Assembly (NCBI RefSeq): GCF_004793885.1
Contig: NZ_SRYG01000022.1
Span: 1-44,364, forward strand
From: Dubosiella muris
GTDB taxonomy: Bacteria; Bacillota_I; Bacilli_A; Erysipelotrichales; Erysipelotrichaceae
Direction of reading: 5' to 3'
DNA length: 44,364 nucleotides
Shown in pieces: positions 6,741 to 14,558 of the stretch. Each line of letters opens with the position of its first letter. Positions within the stretch are counted from its first letter, which is position 1. The position numbers and the translations under genes are program-made. The notes beneath the pieces are model-generated. The model saw nothing but the letters and a program-made list of their open reading frames with translations. It did no database searches and was not told where the DNA came from.

Positions 6741-7169
6741 TTAATAGTTCGAGGACAAGTTTCCAATGTAGCGGGAACTTCCAAAACCAAGGATCAACGT
6801 GAATAAGAACGGGAAGAAATACAAGCCCAGAGCGAACCAGATCCCGTGTCCGAACGCTAGCGACACTTTGAACGCCAGATTACATAAAATCAAGAGCTGG
6901 ATAAAACCGATGATCCAGGCGGCGTAATACATGAAACCGTTGACGCTGTTGGCGTTTGAACCCATGAAAAAGGAAATGACAGTCAATCCAAGCCAAACCC
7001 AGAAATACATGGTCTGCCACGAGAACTTGAATACGATATAAAGATTGTACACCGGAATCAAAGCTTTCCATCCGCTTTCGCCGGCTTTTTGAAACATTTT
7101 CCAGCTGCCGATCACGACAAAAACGTACCAGACGAGACCGATGATGGAATATGTGGTTGAAAAAAACAT
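6741..7169 (-). CDS. DUF5684-type membrane protein
   Basis: A 142-residue protein with four hydrophobic segments: YSIIGLVWYVFVVIGSW, MYFWVWLGLTVISFFM, FMYYAAWIIGFIQLLIL and FALGLYFFPFLFTLILGFG. Between the first two lies the signature KMFQKAGESGWKALIPVYNLY, typical of the DUF5684/DUF805-like family, in which a small membrane protein carries a conserved W-K-x-L-I-P-x-Y-N loop. The function is unknown. The start at 7169 was chosen because AAGGAGGT lies about 7 nt upstream; a longer frame to 7229 has no ribosome site. It is a single gene facing away from pfkA. Confidence 0.85.
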   Translation of the reverse strand: MFFSTTYSIIGLVWYVFVVIGSWKMFQKAGESGWKALIPVYNLYIVFKFSWQTMYFWVWLGLTVISFFMGSNANSVNGFMYYAAWIIGFIQLLILCNLAFKVSLAFGHGIWFALGLYFFPFLFTLILGFGSSRYIGNLSSNY

Positions 7170-7291
7170 AATACTACCTCCTTTCTTCAATATACGTGGA
7201 TGTGGTTTGGCCCGTCCAATTATTTGCATAAAAGTAAGGAAGGAAAACGAGAAAACTACACTTCTTTACAGCTGAATTTCCAAGCCCATTA

Positions 7292-7300
7292 TGGTATAGT
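7292..7300 (+). promoter_or_regulatory. Extended -10 promoter of pfkA
   Basis: TGG followed by TATAGT (7295-7300), about 39 nt before the pfkA start. No strong -35 lies at the standard distance. Confidence 0.55.
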
Positions 7301-7338
7301 AAAACTAATGAAATCTATAGCCTGATGGAGGTTGAAGT

Positions 7339-8301
7339 ATGGTAAAAAGAATAGGCATTTTAACTTCTGGCGGCGATTCGCCAGGGATGAATGCGGCGAT
7401 CCGCGCAGTGACGCGCGTTGGATTGAACGCAGGTCTTGAAGTGTTTGGAATCTACAACGGGTACAAGGGGATGGTCGAGGGATATATCGAACCGTTGACC
7501 CGCGAGGATGTCAGCGAGATCGTCAATCGGGGAGGGACGATTCTCGGGTCTGCAAGACTTCCGGAGTTCAAAGATCTCGAAGTTCGTCAAAAAGCGATTC
7601 GGCAGCTTGAAAAAAGAGGAATCGAAGCGGTTGTCGTCATCGGCGGGGATGGTTCCTATCGCGGGGCGCTTTCTTTGACGGAAATGGGAATCAACTGCAT
7701 CGGTTTGCCGGGTACGATCGACAACGACATCAACTGCACCGATTTTACGATTGGATTCCAGACCGCGCTGGAAACGGTGGTCGACGCGGTCGATAAACTG
7801 CGGGACACATCCAACTCCCACCATCGCTGCTCGATCGTGGAAGTCATGGGAAACCGCTGCGGGGATCTGGCGTTGTGGGCCGGCATCGCCTGCGGAGCGG
7901 AAATCGTCGTAACGAGCGAAACCGGATTTGACGAAAACGAGATTTTGGATCGTTTGCGGGATCTGGACTTGATCCGAAAGAAGAAACACGCGATTATCGT
8001 CATCAGTGAAAAAATCACCGATGTGCATCAACTTGCCAAGAAAATCAGTCTAAATACTGGTTTTTCCGGACGCGCCACGGTGTTGGGCCATATTCAACGT
8101 GGCGGTTCGCCTTGTCCGTTTGATCGTATGCTCGCCTCCCAAATGGGAGAAAAAGCCGTTGATTTGCTTATGCAGGGTATCGGTGGACAGTGCGTCGCGA
8201 TCCACGACAACAAAATCGTATCCTACCCAATCGAAAAAGCGTTGTGTATGCCGGCAGAGTCAAGAAAACCATTGACAAATCTGTTTGAACGATTAGGATA
8301 G
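7339..8301 (+). CDS. pfkA: ATP-dependent 6-phosphofructokinase
   Basis: A 320-residue enzyme catalysing fructose-6-phosphate + ATP to fructose-1,6-bisphosphate, the committed step of glycolysis. Motifs: GGDSPGMN at 11-18, GGDGS at 103-107, which marks the ATP-dependent class because the second Gly is kept, and TIDND at 126-130 with catalytic D128. MGNRCGDLA and HIQRGGSP later form the substrate and allosteric sites. The length is that of the classic bacterial allosteric tetramer, inhibited by PEP. The start follows GGAGGT by 7 nt. pyk follows 49 nt later, so the two control enzymes of glycolysis form an operon, as in many Bacillota. Confidence 0.97.
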   Translation: MVKRIGILTSGGDSPGMNAAIRAVTRVGLNAGLEVFGIYNGYKGMVEGYIEPLTREDVSEIVNRGGTILGSARLPEFKDLEVRQKAIRQLEKRGIEAVVVIGGDGSYRGALSLTEMGINCIGLPGTIDNDINCTDFTIGFQTALETVVDAVDKLRDTSNSHHRCSIVEVMGNRCGDLALWAGIACGAEIVVTSETGFDENEILDRLRDLDLIRKKKHAIIVISEKITDVHQLAKKISLNTGFSGRATVLGHIQRGGSPCPFDRMLASQMGEKAVDLLMQGIGGQCVAIHDNKIVSYPIEKALCMPAESRKPLTNLFERLG

Positions 8302-8350
8302 AATAGGCTTAAGTTTTTTAAGGAAGGAACTATTTGAGGAAAGGAACAGT

Positions 8351-9766
8351 ATGGAAAAAAAGACAAAAATTGTTTGTACGATCGGGCCGGTTAGTGAAAA
8401 TAAGGAAACACTCACGAAACTGGTCAAAGAAGGCATGAATATCGCCCGATTGAACTTCTCGCATGGAAGCTACGAAGAGCACGGGGAACGAATCAATCTG
8501 ATTCGCGAAGTATCGCAGGAAACGAAAAAGCCAATCGGTATTTTATTGGATACCAAAGGGCCGGAAATTCGTCTGGGCGACTTTGAGAACGGCGGCGTCG
8601 ATTTCGCGGAAGGCGACGAGGTGACAATCGTCAAAGAGGAAGTACTCGGAAACCACGACCGGTTCACTTTGCGTTGTCCGGAAGTGTTCAACGATGTGAA
8701 AAAAGGCGACTACATCTTGATGGATGACGGAAAGATGCGCGTCGATATCACGGATGTGGAACCGGGAAGCGTTATTAAAGGCGTTGTTGCGAACCCTCAC
8801 TTTTTGAAGAGCCGCAAAGGATGCAACCTGCCGGGAATCATTTTGAGTATGCCATTCGTATCCGCGAAAGACGAGGCGGATATCCGGTTCGGCGCGAAAA
8901 ACGATGTCGACTACATCGCCGCAAGTTTCGTGCGCCGTCGTGAAGACGTGCTGGCGATCCGGAAAATTTTGATCGACGAAAACAAAGACAATATCCAGAT
9001 CATTCCGAAGATTGAAAACCAGGAAGGTTTCGATAATTTGCGAGACATCCTTGAAGTCAGCGATGGCGTTATGGTCGCCCGTGGCGATCTTGGCGTCAAC
9101 GTTTCGCTCGAATATGTTCCAATCTATCAAAAACAAATGATCAAGATTGCCAACGAAATGGGGAAACCGGTAATTACCGCGACCCACATGTTGGAAAGTA
9201 TGCAGGAAAACCCGCGCCCGACCCGCGCGGAAGCTAGCGACGTGGCCAACGCGATCATGGACGGAACGGACGCGATCATGTGTTCGGGAGAAACAGCCGC
9301 CGGCCACTATCCGGTGGAAGCCGTTCATACCATGACGAAGATCGCCAACGCGGTTGAGCCGATGATTCCTTACAAGGAACGCCTGAAACAAGGCATCAAG
9401 TCGAGCCGCCGCACGATGAACGACGCGATCGCGATTTCGGTAGCGGATACTTCGCTGGCCATCGACGTGAAATGCATCGTGGCCTTCACGCAAAGCGGAA
9501 ACACCGCAAAGCGCCTGGCGAAATTCCGTCCGGAAGCGCCAATCGTTGCCGTATGCTTCGACGCAGTAACGGAGCGTTCTCTGCTTCCTGTATTTGGTGT
9601 ATTCCCTTACGTTTCCGCGATCCAGAACTCGCAGGAAAACGATGTGCAGCTCGCGCGCAACATCGCCCAGGAATATGGATTCAACAAAGGGGACAACATC
9701 ATCGTGGTCGCAGGTTATCCAGTAGGATCCGGCAGCACGAACATGATGAAAATCGTTCAAATCTAA
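8351..9766 (+). CDS. pyk: Pyruvate kinase
   Basis: A 471-residue enzyme converting PEP + ADP to pyruvate + ATP. Motifs: KIVCTIGP at the N-terminus, NFSHGS at 35-40, DTKGPEIR at 67-74, the active-site IIPKIENQEG with K220 and E222, MVARGDLGVN at 241-250 and TRAEASDVANA at 291-301. It has the A, B and C domains but lacks the extra C-terminal PEP-utilizer-like domain found in Bacillus and Staphylococcus enzymes, so it is the short form. It is co-transcribed with pfkA and has a GAGGAAAGGA ribosome site. Confidence 0.97.
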   Translation: MEKKTKIVCTIGPVSENKETLTKLVKEGMNIARLNFSHGSYEEHGERINLIREVSQETKKPIGILLDTKGPEIRLGDFENGGVDFAEGDEVTIVKEEVLGNHDRFTLRCPEVFNDVKKGDYILMDDGKMRVDITDVEPGSVIKGVVANPHFLKSRKGCNLPGIILSMPFVSAKDEADIRFGAKNDVDYIAASFVRRREDVLAIRKILIDENKDNIQIIPKIENQEGFDNLRDILEVSDGVMVARGDLGVNVSLEYVPIYQKQMIKIANEMGKPVITATHMLESMQENPRPTRAEASDVANAIMDGTDAIMCSGETAAGHYPVEAVHTMTKIANAVEPMIPYKERLKQGIKSSRRTMNDAIAISVADTSLAIDVKCIVAFTQSGNTAKRLAKFRPEAPIVAVCFDAVTERSLLPVFGVFPYVSAIQNSQENDVQLARNIAQEYGFNKGDNIIVVAGYPVGSGSTNMMKIVQI

Positions 9767-9789
9767 CGTTTTATTGGAAACAAAATTGG

Positions 9790-9816
9790 CCTCTCGCCTG
9801 AGGGGTCTTTTTTTGA
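9790..9816 (+). terminator. Probable terminator after pyk
   Basis: A GGCCTC...GAGGGGTC hairpin with a bulge, followed by TTTTTTT. The stem is imperfect, so the call is moderate. Confidence 0.6.
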
Positions 9817-9845
9817 TACAATGAACAAAATGAGGTGAAGAAGAA

Positions 9846-10751
9846 ATGAAGAAATATGTTGGGATTGATTTAGGCGGAACCAATGTCCGGGCCGCGCTCA
9901 TCAACGCCGAAGGCGAAGTGCTGGCGCTCAACAAAAGCGCGTCCAATCCGGAAAAAGGAGCGGAACATGTCGTGAAGGTCATTGTCGATCTTGTCCGTTC
10001 GCTGCCAAACCAGGAGGAGGCAGAAGCAATCGGGATCGCGGTGCCCGGGTTGATCGACGTTGAGCAAGGAACGATCAAGGCCGCGAACAATTTGTCGAAG
10101 CTAGTCGATTATCCGCTGACGGAAAAGCTTTCCGGCGAACTGGACGGAAGACGAGTCGTGCTGGCCAATGATGGAAAGGCGGCCGCCATCGGAGAGGCGC
10201 TGGCCGGCGCAGGAAAAGGGAACGAAAGCGTGTATTACGTCACGATTTCCACAGGCATTGGCGGAGCTGCCGTCATACAGGGAAAAGTGCTGATGGGGCG
10301 TCACGGATTCGCCGGCGAAGTGGGCAATATGATTGTCAACGAGCGCGATTCCCAATACGGAATCATGAACAAGGGCGCGGTAGAGAGCGGCGCGAGCGGA
10401 ACGGCAGTGACACGCAAGGGAAAAGAGCGTATCGACGCTTCGATCCAGCACGCGGGCGAGGTGTTCGAACGAGCCGCCCAGCACCATGAGGAAGCGCTTA
10501 AAATCGTCGACGAGATGACGGACGACTTATCCAATTTGCTGTCGGCGATTTCACTTGTCATAGACCCGGACGTGATCGTTTTAGGCGGCGGCGTCATGAA
10601 GGGCGCCGATGTATTCATGCCGGCTCTTCGGGAAAAATGGCGCAGCAAACTGTTCGAAGCGATGCGCGATGTGGAACTCGTTCCGGCGAAACTGGACGAG
10701 CCGGGCATCGTGGGCGCGGCCATGTACGCCATGACGTGGGAAGAAAAGTAA
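9846..10751 (+). CDS. ROK-family sugar kinase without the zinc site
   Basis: A 301-residue member of the ROK (repressor, ORF, kinase) family, kinase type with no DNA-binding domain. It begins KKYVGIDLGGTNVRAALI (phosphate-binding loop, 9-14) and has catalytic D109 in LANDGKAA, STGIGGA at 135-141 and VLGGGV near the C-terminus. Most ROK kinases carry a zinc site made by a His after GE-[IV]-G and three Cys in CGCGxxGCxE. Here these read GEVGN (N161) and YGIMNKGAVE (171-180), so all four ligands are lost, while E180 of that motif is kept. The usual substrate is glucose, although GlcNAc, mannose, fructose or beta-glucosides are possible. It is a single-gene unit with its own terminator, just upstream of the PTS island. 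Confidence 0.88.
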   Translation: MKKYVGIDLGGTNVRAALINAEGEVLALNKSASNPEKGAEHVVKVIVDLVRSLPNQEEAEAIGIAVPGLIDVEQGTIKAANNLSKLVDYPLTEKLSGELDGRRVVLANDGKAAAIGEALAGAGKGNESVYYVTISTGIGGAAVIQGKVLMGRHGFAGEVGNMIVNERDSQYGIMNKGAVESGASGTAVTRKGKERIDASIQHAGEVFERAAQHHEEALKIVDEMTDDLSNLLSAISLVIDPDVIVLGGGVMKGADVFMPALREKWRSKLFEAMRDVELVPAKLDEPGIVGAAMYAMTWEEK

Positions 10752-10760
10752 AATTCAAGT

Positions 10761-10790
10761 AGACCAATTTGGCATAATTGGTCTTTTTTT
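10761..10790 (+). terminator. Terminator after the ROK gene
   Basis: Perfect stem AGACCAATT (10761-10769) / AATTGGTCT (10776-10784), then TTTTTT. Its tail runs into the first GntR-type operator. Confidence 0.9.
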
Positions 10791-10800
10791 GGTCTATACC
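10789..10800 (+). promoter_or_regulatory. GntR/HutC-type operator, distal copy
   Basis: TTGGTCTATACC is the reverse complement of the core of the operator at 10961-10974 (GGTATAGACCAA). It resembles sites known for HutC-subfamily regulators such as NagR and DasR. It lies about 170 bp upstream of the promoter-proximal copy. Confidence 0.65.
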
Positions 10801-10809
10801 GTTTTTTCT

Positions 10810-10824
10810 TTGAAAGCGGTACCA
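10810..10824 (+). promoter_or_regulatory. Catabolite responsive element (cre), distal
   Basis: TTGAAAGCGGTACCA matches the CcpA consensus WTGNAANCGNWNNCW at every position. It sits just inside the distal GntR operator. Confidence 0.6.
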
Positions 10825-10930
10825 TTCAGAGTGGCGTTTCTTTTCAGAATATGTTTTAATACGATTGAACGATATATTCCCTTAATTCTGCGTCATTTAA
10901 AATCTATTTTCGAAAAAATGTCAAAACTCG

Positions 10931-10959
10931 TTGACAAAGAGTGATGTAAGCGTTTTAAT
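10931..10959 (+). promoter_or_regulatory. Promoter of the PTS island
   Basis: TTGACA (10931-10936), 17-nt spacer, TTTAAT (10954-10959). It overlaps a cre site and is directly followed by an operator, so it should be both repressed by the local GntR protein and subject to catabolite repression. Confidence 0.8.
10944..10958 (+). promoter_or_regulatory. Catabolite responsive element (cre), promoter-overlapping
   Basis: ATGTAAGCGTTTTAA matches the CcpA consensus with one deviation (A for the late C). It covers the -10 region. Confidence 0.65.
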
Positions 10960-10960
10960 A

Positions 10961-10974
10961 TTGGTATAGACCAA
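10961..10974 (+). promoter_or_regulatory. GntR/HutC-type operator, promoter-proximal
   Basis: TTGGTATAGACCAA has perfect 5-bp arms (TTGGT/ACCAA) around a 4-bp centre and begins 2 nt after the -10, so it covers the transcription start. The likely binder is the GntR/UTRA protein encoded in the same island at 13848. Confidence 0.75.
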
Positions 10975-11006
10975 GTGAAAAGCTTGGAGAAAGGAAATAC
11001 AATTCT

Positions 11007-12398
11007 ATGAATGGTTTTTTGAACTGGATGGAAGAACACTTCATGCCGGCGGCCGCCAAGATCGGTAACCAAAAGCATCTTGTTGCGATCCGTGACGCCT
11101 TCATCGCGATCATGCCGATCACGATGGTAGGAAGTATCGCCGTACTCTTGAACGTATTCTTCCGAGATCTGCCGAACTCCTGGTGGGGTGAGGGAAATTC
11201 TTTTGTGGCAACGATGACACCGCTGATCAACGTAAACGGAAACGTGTACTTTGGTTCGATCGTTATTTTATCGCTCGCCTTCGCGTTTGCGCTCGGTTAT
11301 CAAATCGCGAAAACATATAATGTCAATCCAATCGCCGGCGGCGTTATCGCCTTCTCCGCGGTTGTCGTATGTATGAATCAAAGCGCAGTCTTCGATTTCA
11401 CTTTGCCAGGTGTCGACGCAGCCAGCGTGGCCGCGCTCAACGATCTTGGTGTGGAAGCGGTCGCAAGCGGCGACGCAGTCAACATCAGCGTCAGCGGCTG
11501 GGGCTACATGGGTAGCGCCTATACCGGCGCGACCGGTTTGTTCACCGCGTTGATCGTCGGTCTGGCTTCTTCGATGATTTACGTGCAGCTCATGATCCAC
11601 AAGATCACGATCAAAATGCCGGAAAACGTACCGCCAGCTGTTGGTAACGCGTTCGCGGCCATCATTCCAGGATGCGTAGCGATTTACGTATTCGGTATCA
11701 TCACGCAGATCTGTGTGGCGACAGCGGGCATGTATCCAAACGAGCTCATCCAGCAATGGATCCAGGCGCCGTTGATGGGTCTTTCGCAAAACATGTTCAG
11801 TGCGATCCTCGTATCGTTCCTCGTTCAGCTGCTGTGGTTCTTCGGTCTGCACGGTTCCAACGTTATGGCACCGTTCATCGAAGGTGTGTATACACCAGCG
11901 TTGCTGGAAAACCTCGCTTATTTCGAACAGCACCACACGACGGAAGGCATGCCTTACATTTGGACGCGTGGTTCGCTGGATGCTTACGCCCAGATGGGTG
12001 GTTCGGGTGTCACGCTTGGTTTGCTGATCGCGATCCTGTTCTTCTCGAAGCGTCAGGATGTGCGTGAGGTCGCAAAACTCGCCGCGCCAATGGGCGTGTT
12101 CAACATCAACGAGCCGGTTATCTTCGGTTTGCCAATCGTGTTGAACCCAATCTACTTCATTCCTTGGTTGCTTGTTCCGCCAGTATGTACGCTGATCGCT
12201 TACTTGTTCACAGCGGGTGGAATCATTCCTCCAGTGTACGTGCAAGTGCCTTGGGTTATGCCAGTTGGTATTTACGCCTTCCTGGCAACCGGCGGAAGTC
12301 TGATGGCAGGTTTAGTCGCGCTGATCAACCTGGGCGTGTCGTTCCTGATCTGGACACCGTTTGTATTGCTTGCCAACCGTCAACAGGAAGTTGAATAA
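11007..12398 (+). CDS. PTS EIIC permease, lactose/cellobiose family
   Basis: A 463-residue integral membrane EIIC that transports and phosphorylates a sugar together with EIIA and EIIB. The N-terminal amphipathic segment MNGFLNWMEEHFMPAAAKIGNQKHLVAIRDAFIAIMPITMVGS is family-typical, about ten hydrophobic segments follow, and the conserved substrate loop FNINEPVIFGLPIVLNP lies in the C-terminal third. This is the CelB/ChbC-like group, which takes up cellobiose, chitobiose or related beta-disaccharides. No EIIA or EIIB gene is in the window, so it must borrow these from elsewhere. It is the first gene after the operator/cre region, and a hairpin follows it. Confidence 0.93.
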   Translation: MNGFLNWMEEHFMPAAAKIGNQKHLVAIRDAFIAIMPITMVGSIAVLLNVFFRDLPNSWWGEGNSFVATMTPLINVNGNVYFGSIVILSLAFAFALGYQIAKTYNVNPIAGGVIAFSAVVVCMNQSAVFDFTLPGVDAASVAALNDLGVEAVASGDAVNISVSGWGYMGSAYTGATGLFTALIVGLASSMIYVQLMIHKITIKMPENVPPAVGNAFAAIIPGCVAIYVFGIITQICVATAGMYPNELIQQWIQAPLMGLSQNMFSAILVSFLVQLLWFFGLHGSNVMAPFIEGVYTPALLENLAYFEQHHTTEGMPYIWTRGSLDAYAQMGGSGVTLGLLIAILFFSKRQDVREVAKLAAPMGVFNINEPVIFGLPIVLNPIYFIPWLLVPPVCTLIAYLFTAGGIIPPVYVQVPWVMPVGIYAFLATGGSLMAGLVALINLGVSFLIWTPFVLLANRQQEVE

Positions 12399-12418
12399 AA
12401 AAGATAGACCAGCAAGAA

Positions 12419-12443
12419 AAGGAAGGTTGAACCTTCCTTTTTT
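12419..12443 (+). terminator. Hairpin after EIIC, partial terminator
   Basis: AAGGAAGGT / ACCTTCCTT with a 3-nt loop, then TTTTTTC. It lies between EIIC and the next gene of the same island and may lower expression of the downstream genes relative to EIIC. A half operator (ATAGACCA, 12405-12412) lies just before it. Confidence 0.7.
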
Positions 12444-12464
12444 CGCCTTTTAAAAGGAGGTTTA

Positions 12465-12704
12465 ATGAAAAATAAACAGGAAAAGCAAGCCCCGAACAAA
12501 TGGGGATCGTGGGAATTGTTCGTCATCGCGATCGGAACGCTCGTCATCGTGACCGCGCCCATGTACGACAAGCCGATCATCGTCGTGATCGAAGGCTTAT
12601 CCATCGTGCTGATTGGCGTGTTGTGGATGCGTCTAAGCCGCAAAAAGCATGAGCTCGGTCAACGTCGCAAGCAGACGCCGCGCCAGTATAAAAAGACAAA
12701 ATAA
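12465..12704 (+). CDS. Small two-helix membrane protein
   Basis: A 79-residue protein with a polar N-terminus (KNKQEKQAPNKWGSW), two adjacent hydrophobic segments (ELFVIAIGTLVIVTAPMY and PIIVVIEGLSIVLIGVLWM), and a strongly basic C-terminal tail (RLSRKKHELGQRRKQTPRQYKKTK). The ribosome site AAAAGGAGG is ideal. I recognise no family. It lies between EIIC and the DUF871 enzyme with 30 nt to the latter, so it belongs to the sugar island and may assist the permease or be a membrane anchor; this is inference. Confidence 0.75.
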   Translation: MKNKQEKQAPNKWGSWELFVIAIGTLVIVTAPMYDKPIIVVIEGLSIVLIGVLWMRLSRKKHELGQRRKQTPRQYKKTK

Positions 12705-12734
12705 ACAAAGAGGAAAAGAAGAGGAGAATTCATC

Positions 12735-13820
12735 ATGAGAAGACTAGGGATTTCAATTTATCCGGAACACGCCACACTGGAGGAAAACAAGAAGTACATC
12801 GAACAGGCCGCCCGCTACGGCTTCAAGCGGATCTTTACGTGTCTGTTGTCGGTTGACAAGCCCAAAGAGGAAGTGAAAGCTGAATTCAAGGAACTGATCG
12901 ACTACGCGCATGAAAAAGGCATGGAAGTCATTTTGGATGTGGCGCCGTACGTGTTCGAACGTCTGGGCATCACGTACGACGACTTGTCGTTCTTTGCCGA
13001 TATCCACGCCGACGGTATCCGGCTTGACGAAGGCTTCGACGGCCACAAGGAAGCGCAAATGACGTACAACCCGGATCATTTGAAAATCGAGTTCAACGCC
13101 TCCGTCGACAACAAGTACATCGAAAACGTGCTCAGCTACAAGCCGAACACCGACTACGTGCTCACCTGCCACAATTTCTATCCGCAGCGGTATTCGGGAC
13201 TGGGCTACAAGATGTTCGAGGAAACATCCAAGCGCATTCGTCAGCACAATTTGCCGATTGCCGCGTTCGTTTCCAGCCAGCAGCCCGATACATTCGGTCC
13301 ATGGAACGTGTACGAAGGACTTTGCACGCTGGAAATGCACCGCGATCTGCCAATCGACTTGCAGGCCCGCCACTTGTTCGCGACCGGACTGGTGGACGAT
13401 GTGATCATCGCCAACTGTTTCGCCTCCGAAGAGGAAATGAAGGCCCTTTCGGAAATCGAACCAGGCAAGCTGATATTCCGCATCGAGCTGGAAGGCGAGC
13501 CAAACGAGGCTGAAGAAAAGATTTTGTTCGAGCATCCGCATTTTGCTCGTGGCGATATGAACGACTACGCGGCCCGGAGCACGATGCCGCGCATCACGTA
13601 CAAAGACGCGTCCATTCCTGCGCGCAACACCCGGGATTTAAAGCGGGGGGATATCGTGATCGTCAATGAAAACTACGACCGGTATAAAGGGGAGCTTCAT
13701 GTCGTCTTGAAAGATATGCCAAATGATGGTAAAAAGAATGTTGTGGCCCATTTACCGGAAGAGGAACTCATTCTTCTTGACTACTTGGATGCCTGGAAGA
13801 CATTCGCGTTCAAGAAATAA
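12735..13820 (+). CDS. DUF871/MupG-family phospho-glycosidase
   Basis: A 361-residue protein of the DUF871 family. It starts RRLGISIYPEHATLEENKKYIEQAARYGFKRIFTCLL, a TIM-barrel beginning. HADGIRLDEGF, the LTCHNFYPQRYSGL segment and DDVIIANCFASEEEM are characteristic. The last about 115 residues (ARSTMPRITYKDASIPARNTRDLKRGDIVIVN onward) form the cyclophilin-like C-terminal domain. The S. aureus member MupG is a 6-phospho-N-acetylmuramidase that cleaves MurNAc-6-phosphate-GlcNAc after PTS uptake. A role in splitting a PTS-imported phosphodisaccharide fits the adjacent EIIC, but murQ and murP are not seen here, so the exact substrate is open. The ribosome site is GAGGAG. Confidence 0.85.
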   Translation: MRRLGISIYPEHATLEENKKYIEQAARYGFKRIFTCLLSVDKPKEEVKAEFKELIDYAHEKGMEVILDVAPYVFERLGITYDDLSFFADIHADGIRLDEGFDGHKEAQMTYNPDHLKIEFNASVDNKYIENVLSYKPNTDYVLTCHNFYPQRYSGLGYKMFEETSKRIRQHNLPIAAFVSSQQPDTFGPWNVYEGLCTLEMHRDLPIDLQARHLFATGLVDDVIIANCFASEEEMKALSEIEPGKLIFRIELEGEPNEAEEKILFEHPHFARGDMNDYAARSTMPRITYKDASIPARNTRDLKRGDIVIVNENYDRYKGELHVVLKDMPNDGKKNVVAHLPEEELILLDYLDAWKTFAFKK

Positions 13821-13847
13821 GGAAAATGGGCAAGAAAGGAACTGCTT

Positions 13848-14501
13848 ATGAGCCGACCGTTGTATCAACAAGTCAAATCGAAAATACTCCATAAGATCGC
13901 TTCTCTTTCTGCCAATTCTTCGATTCCCTCCGAGCGGGCTTTATCGCTGGAGTTTGAAGTGTCGCGGATGACTGTTCGAAAAGCCATTGACGAACTCGTC
14001 GACGAAGGCATCTTGTATCGGGACAAGACACGCGGAACGTTTGTGTCGGACAAAGAGCTCGTGCGTAAAAACACGATCGACGACGAGAAGGAAAATGAAA
14101 CTTGTCATTTGCTGTATATGACCCACCGGACGTTTGAGGAAATCGCGCCGATTTTAAATGTGCCGATTTACGAAGATATCATGCGAATCGTGGGAAGCAG
14201 GCAGCGCGCCGGCGAAATTGCGAACATCGACGAGATTTATATGACTTCCGCGTATTATCGCCGGGAAGTGGAAGACATAGAGGAAGTTTTTGAGCTAATC
14301 GAACGTAAAAAGGATTTCCGCATCACCAAAACGTTTATTCCGATGCTGATTCCGGTCCAGTTTGTCAATATCATGAACATTCCGATGGATGTGCCCATCA
14401 TTATGGTGAAATCCATTTACCGCTCTTTTAACGGGGAAACGATTTTGATGCGCAAGACCTATTACAATCCCTTCGTGGAAACGATCGAGATTTCCAATTA
14501 A
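13848..14501 (+). CDS. GntR-family regulator with UTRA domain
   Basis: A 217-residue HutC-subfamily transcription factor. Residues 1-66 are a winged helix (PLYQQVKSKI, then SIPSERALSLEFEVSRMTVRKAIDELVDEGIL and the wing RGTFV). Residues about 85-217 are the UTRA effector domain, ending with the usual FNGETILMRKTYYNPF. Such proteins bind a phosphorylated sugar and leave the operator. The palindromes at 10961 and 10789 have the right shape to be its targets. It follows the DUF871 gene by 27 nt and probably closes the operon, giving autoregulation. Confidence 0.93.
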   Translation: MSRPLYQQVKSKILHKIASLSANSSIPSERALSLEFEVSRMTVRKAIDELVDEGILYRDKTRGTFVSDKELVRKNTIDDEKENETCHLLYMTHRTFEEIAPILNVPIYEDIMRIVGSRQRAGEIANIDEIYMTSAYYRREVEDIEEVFELIERKKDFRITKTFIPMLIPVQFVNIMNIPMDVPIIMVKSIYRSFNGETILMRKTYYNPFVETIEISN

Positions 14502-14510
14502 ACGATCTTG

Positions 14511-14519
14511 TGCTAAAAT
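14511..14519 (+). promoter_or_regulatory. Extended -10 before the DUF3284 gene
   Basis: TGC directly before TAAAAT (14514-14519), about 40 nt upstream of the DUF3284 start. No clear -35. It would give this gene an independent promoter. Confidence 0.4.
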
Positions 14520-14558
14520 AAATGCAATTACGAAAAAAGAAATGGGAGGAAAATCCAA

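Noticed and set aside
8543-10090. A 515-residue minus-strand frame opposite pyk and the ROK gene
   Set aside because: Antisense shadow of two clear enzymes, His/Arg/Val-rich composition typical of reverse frames.
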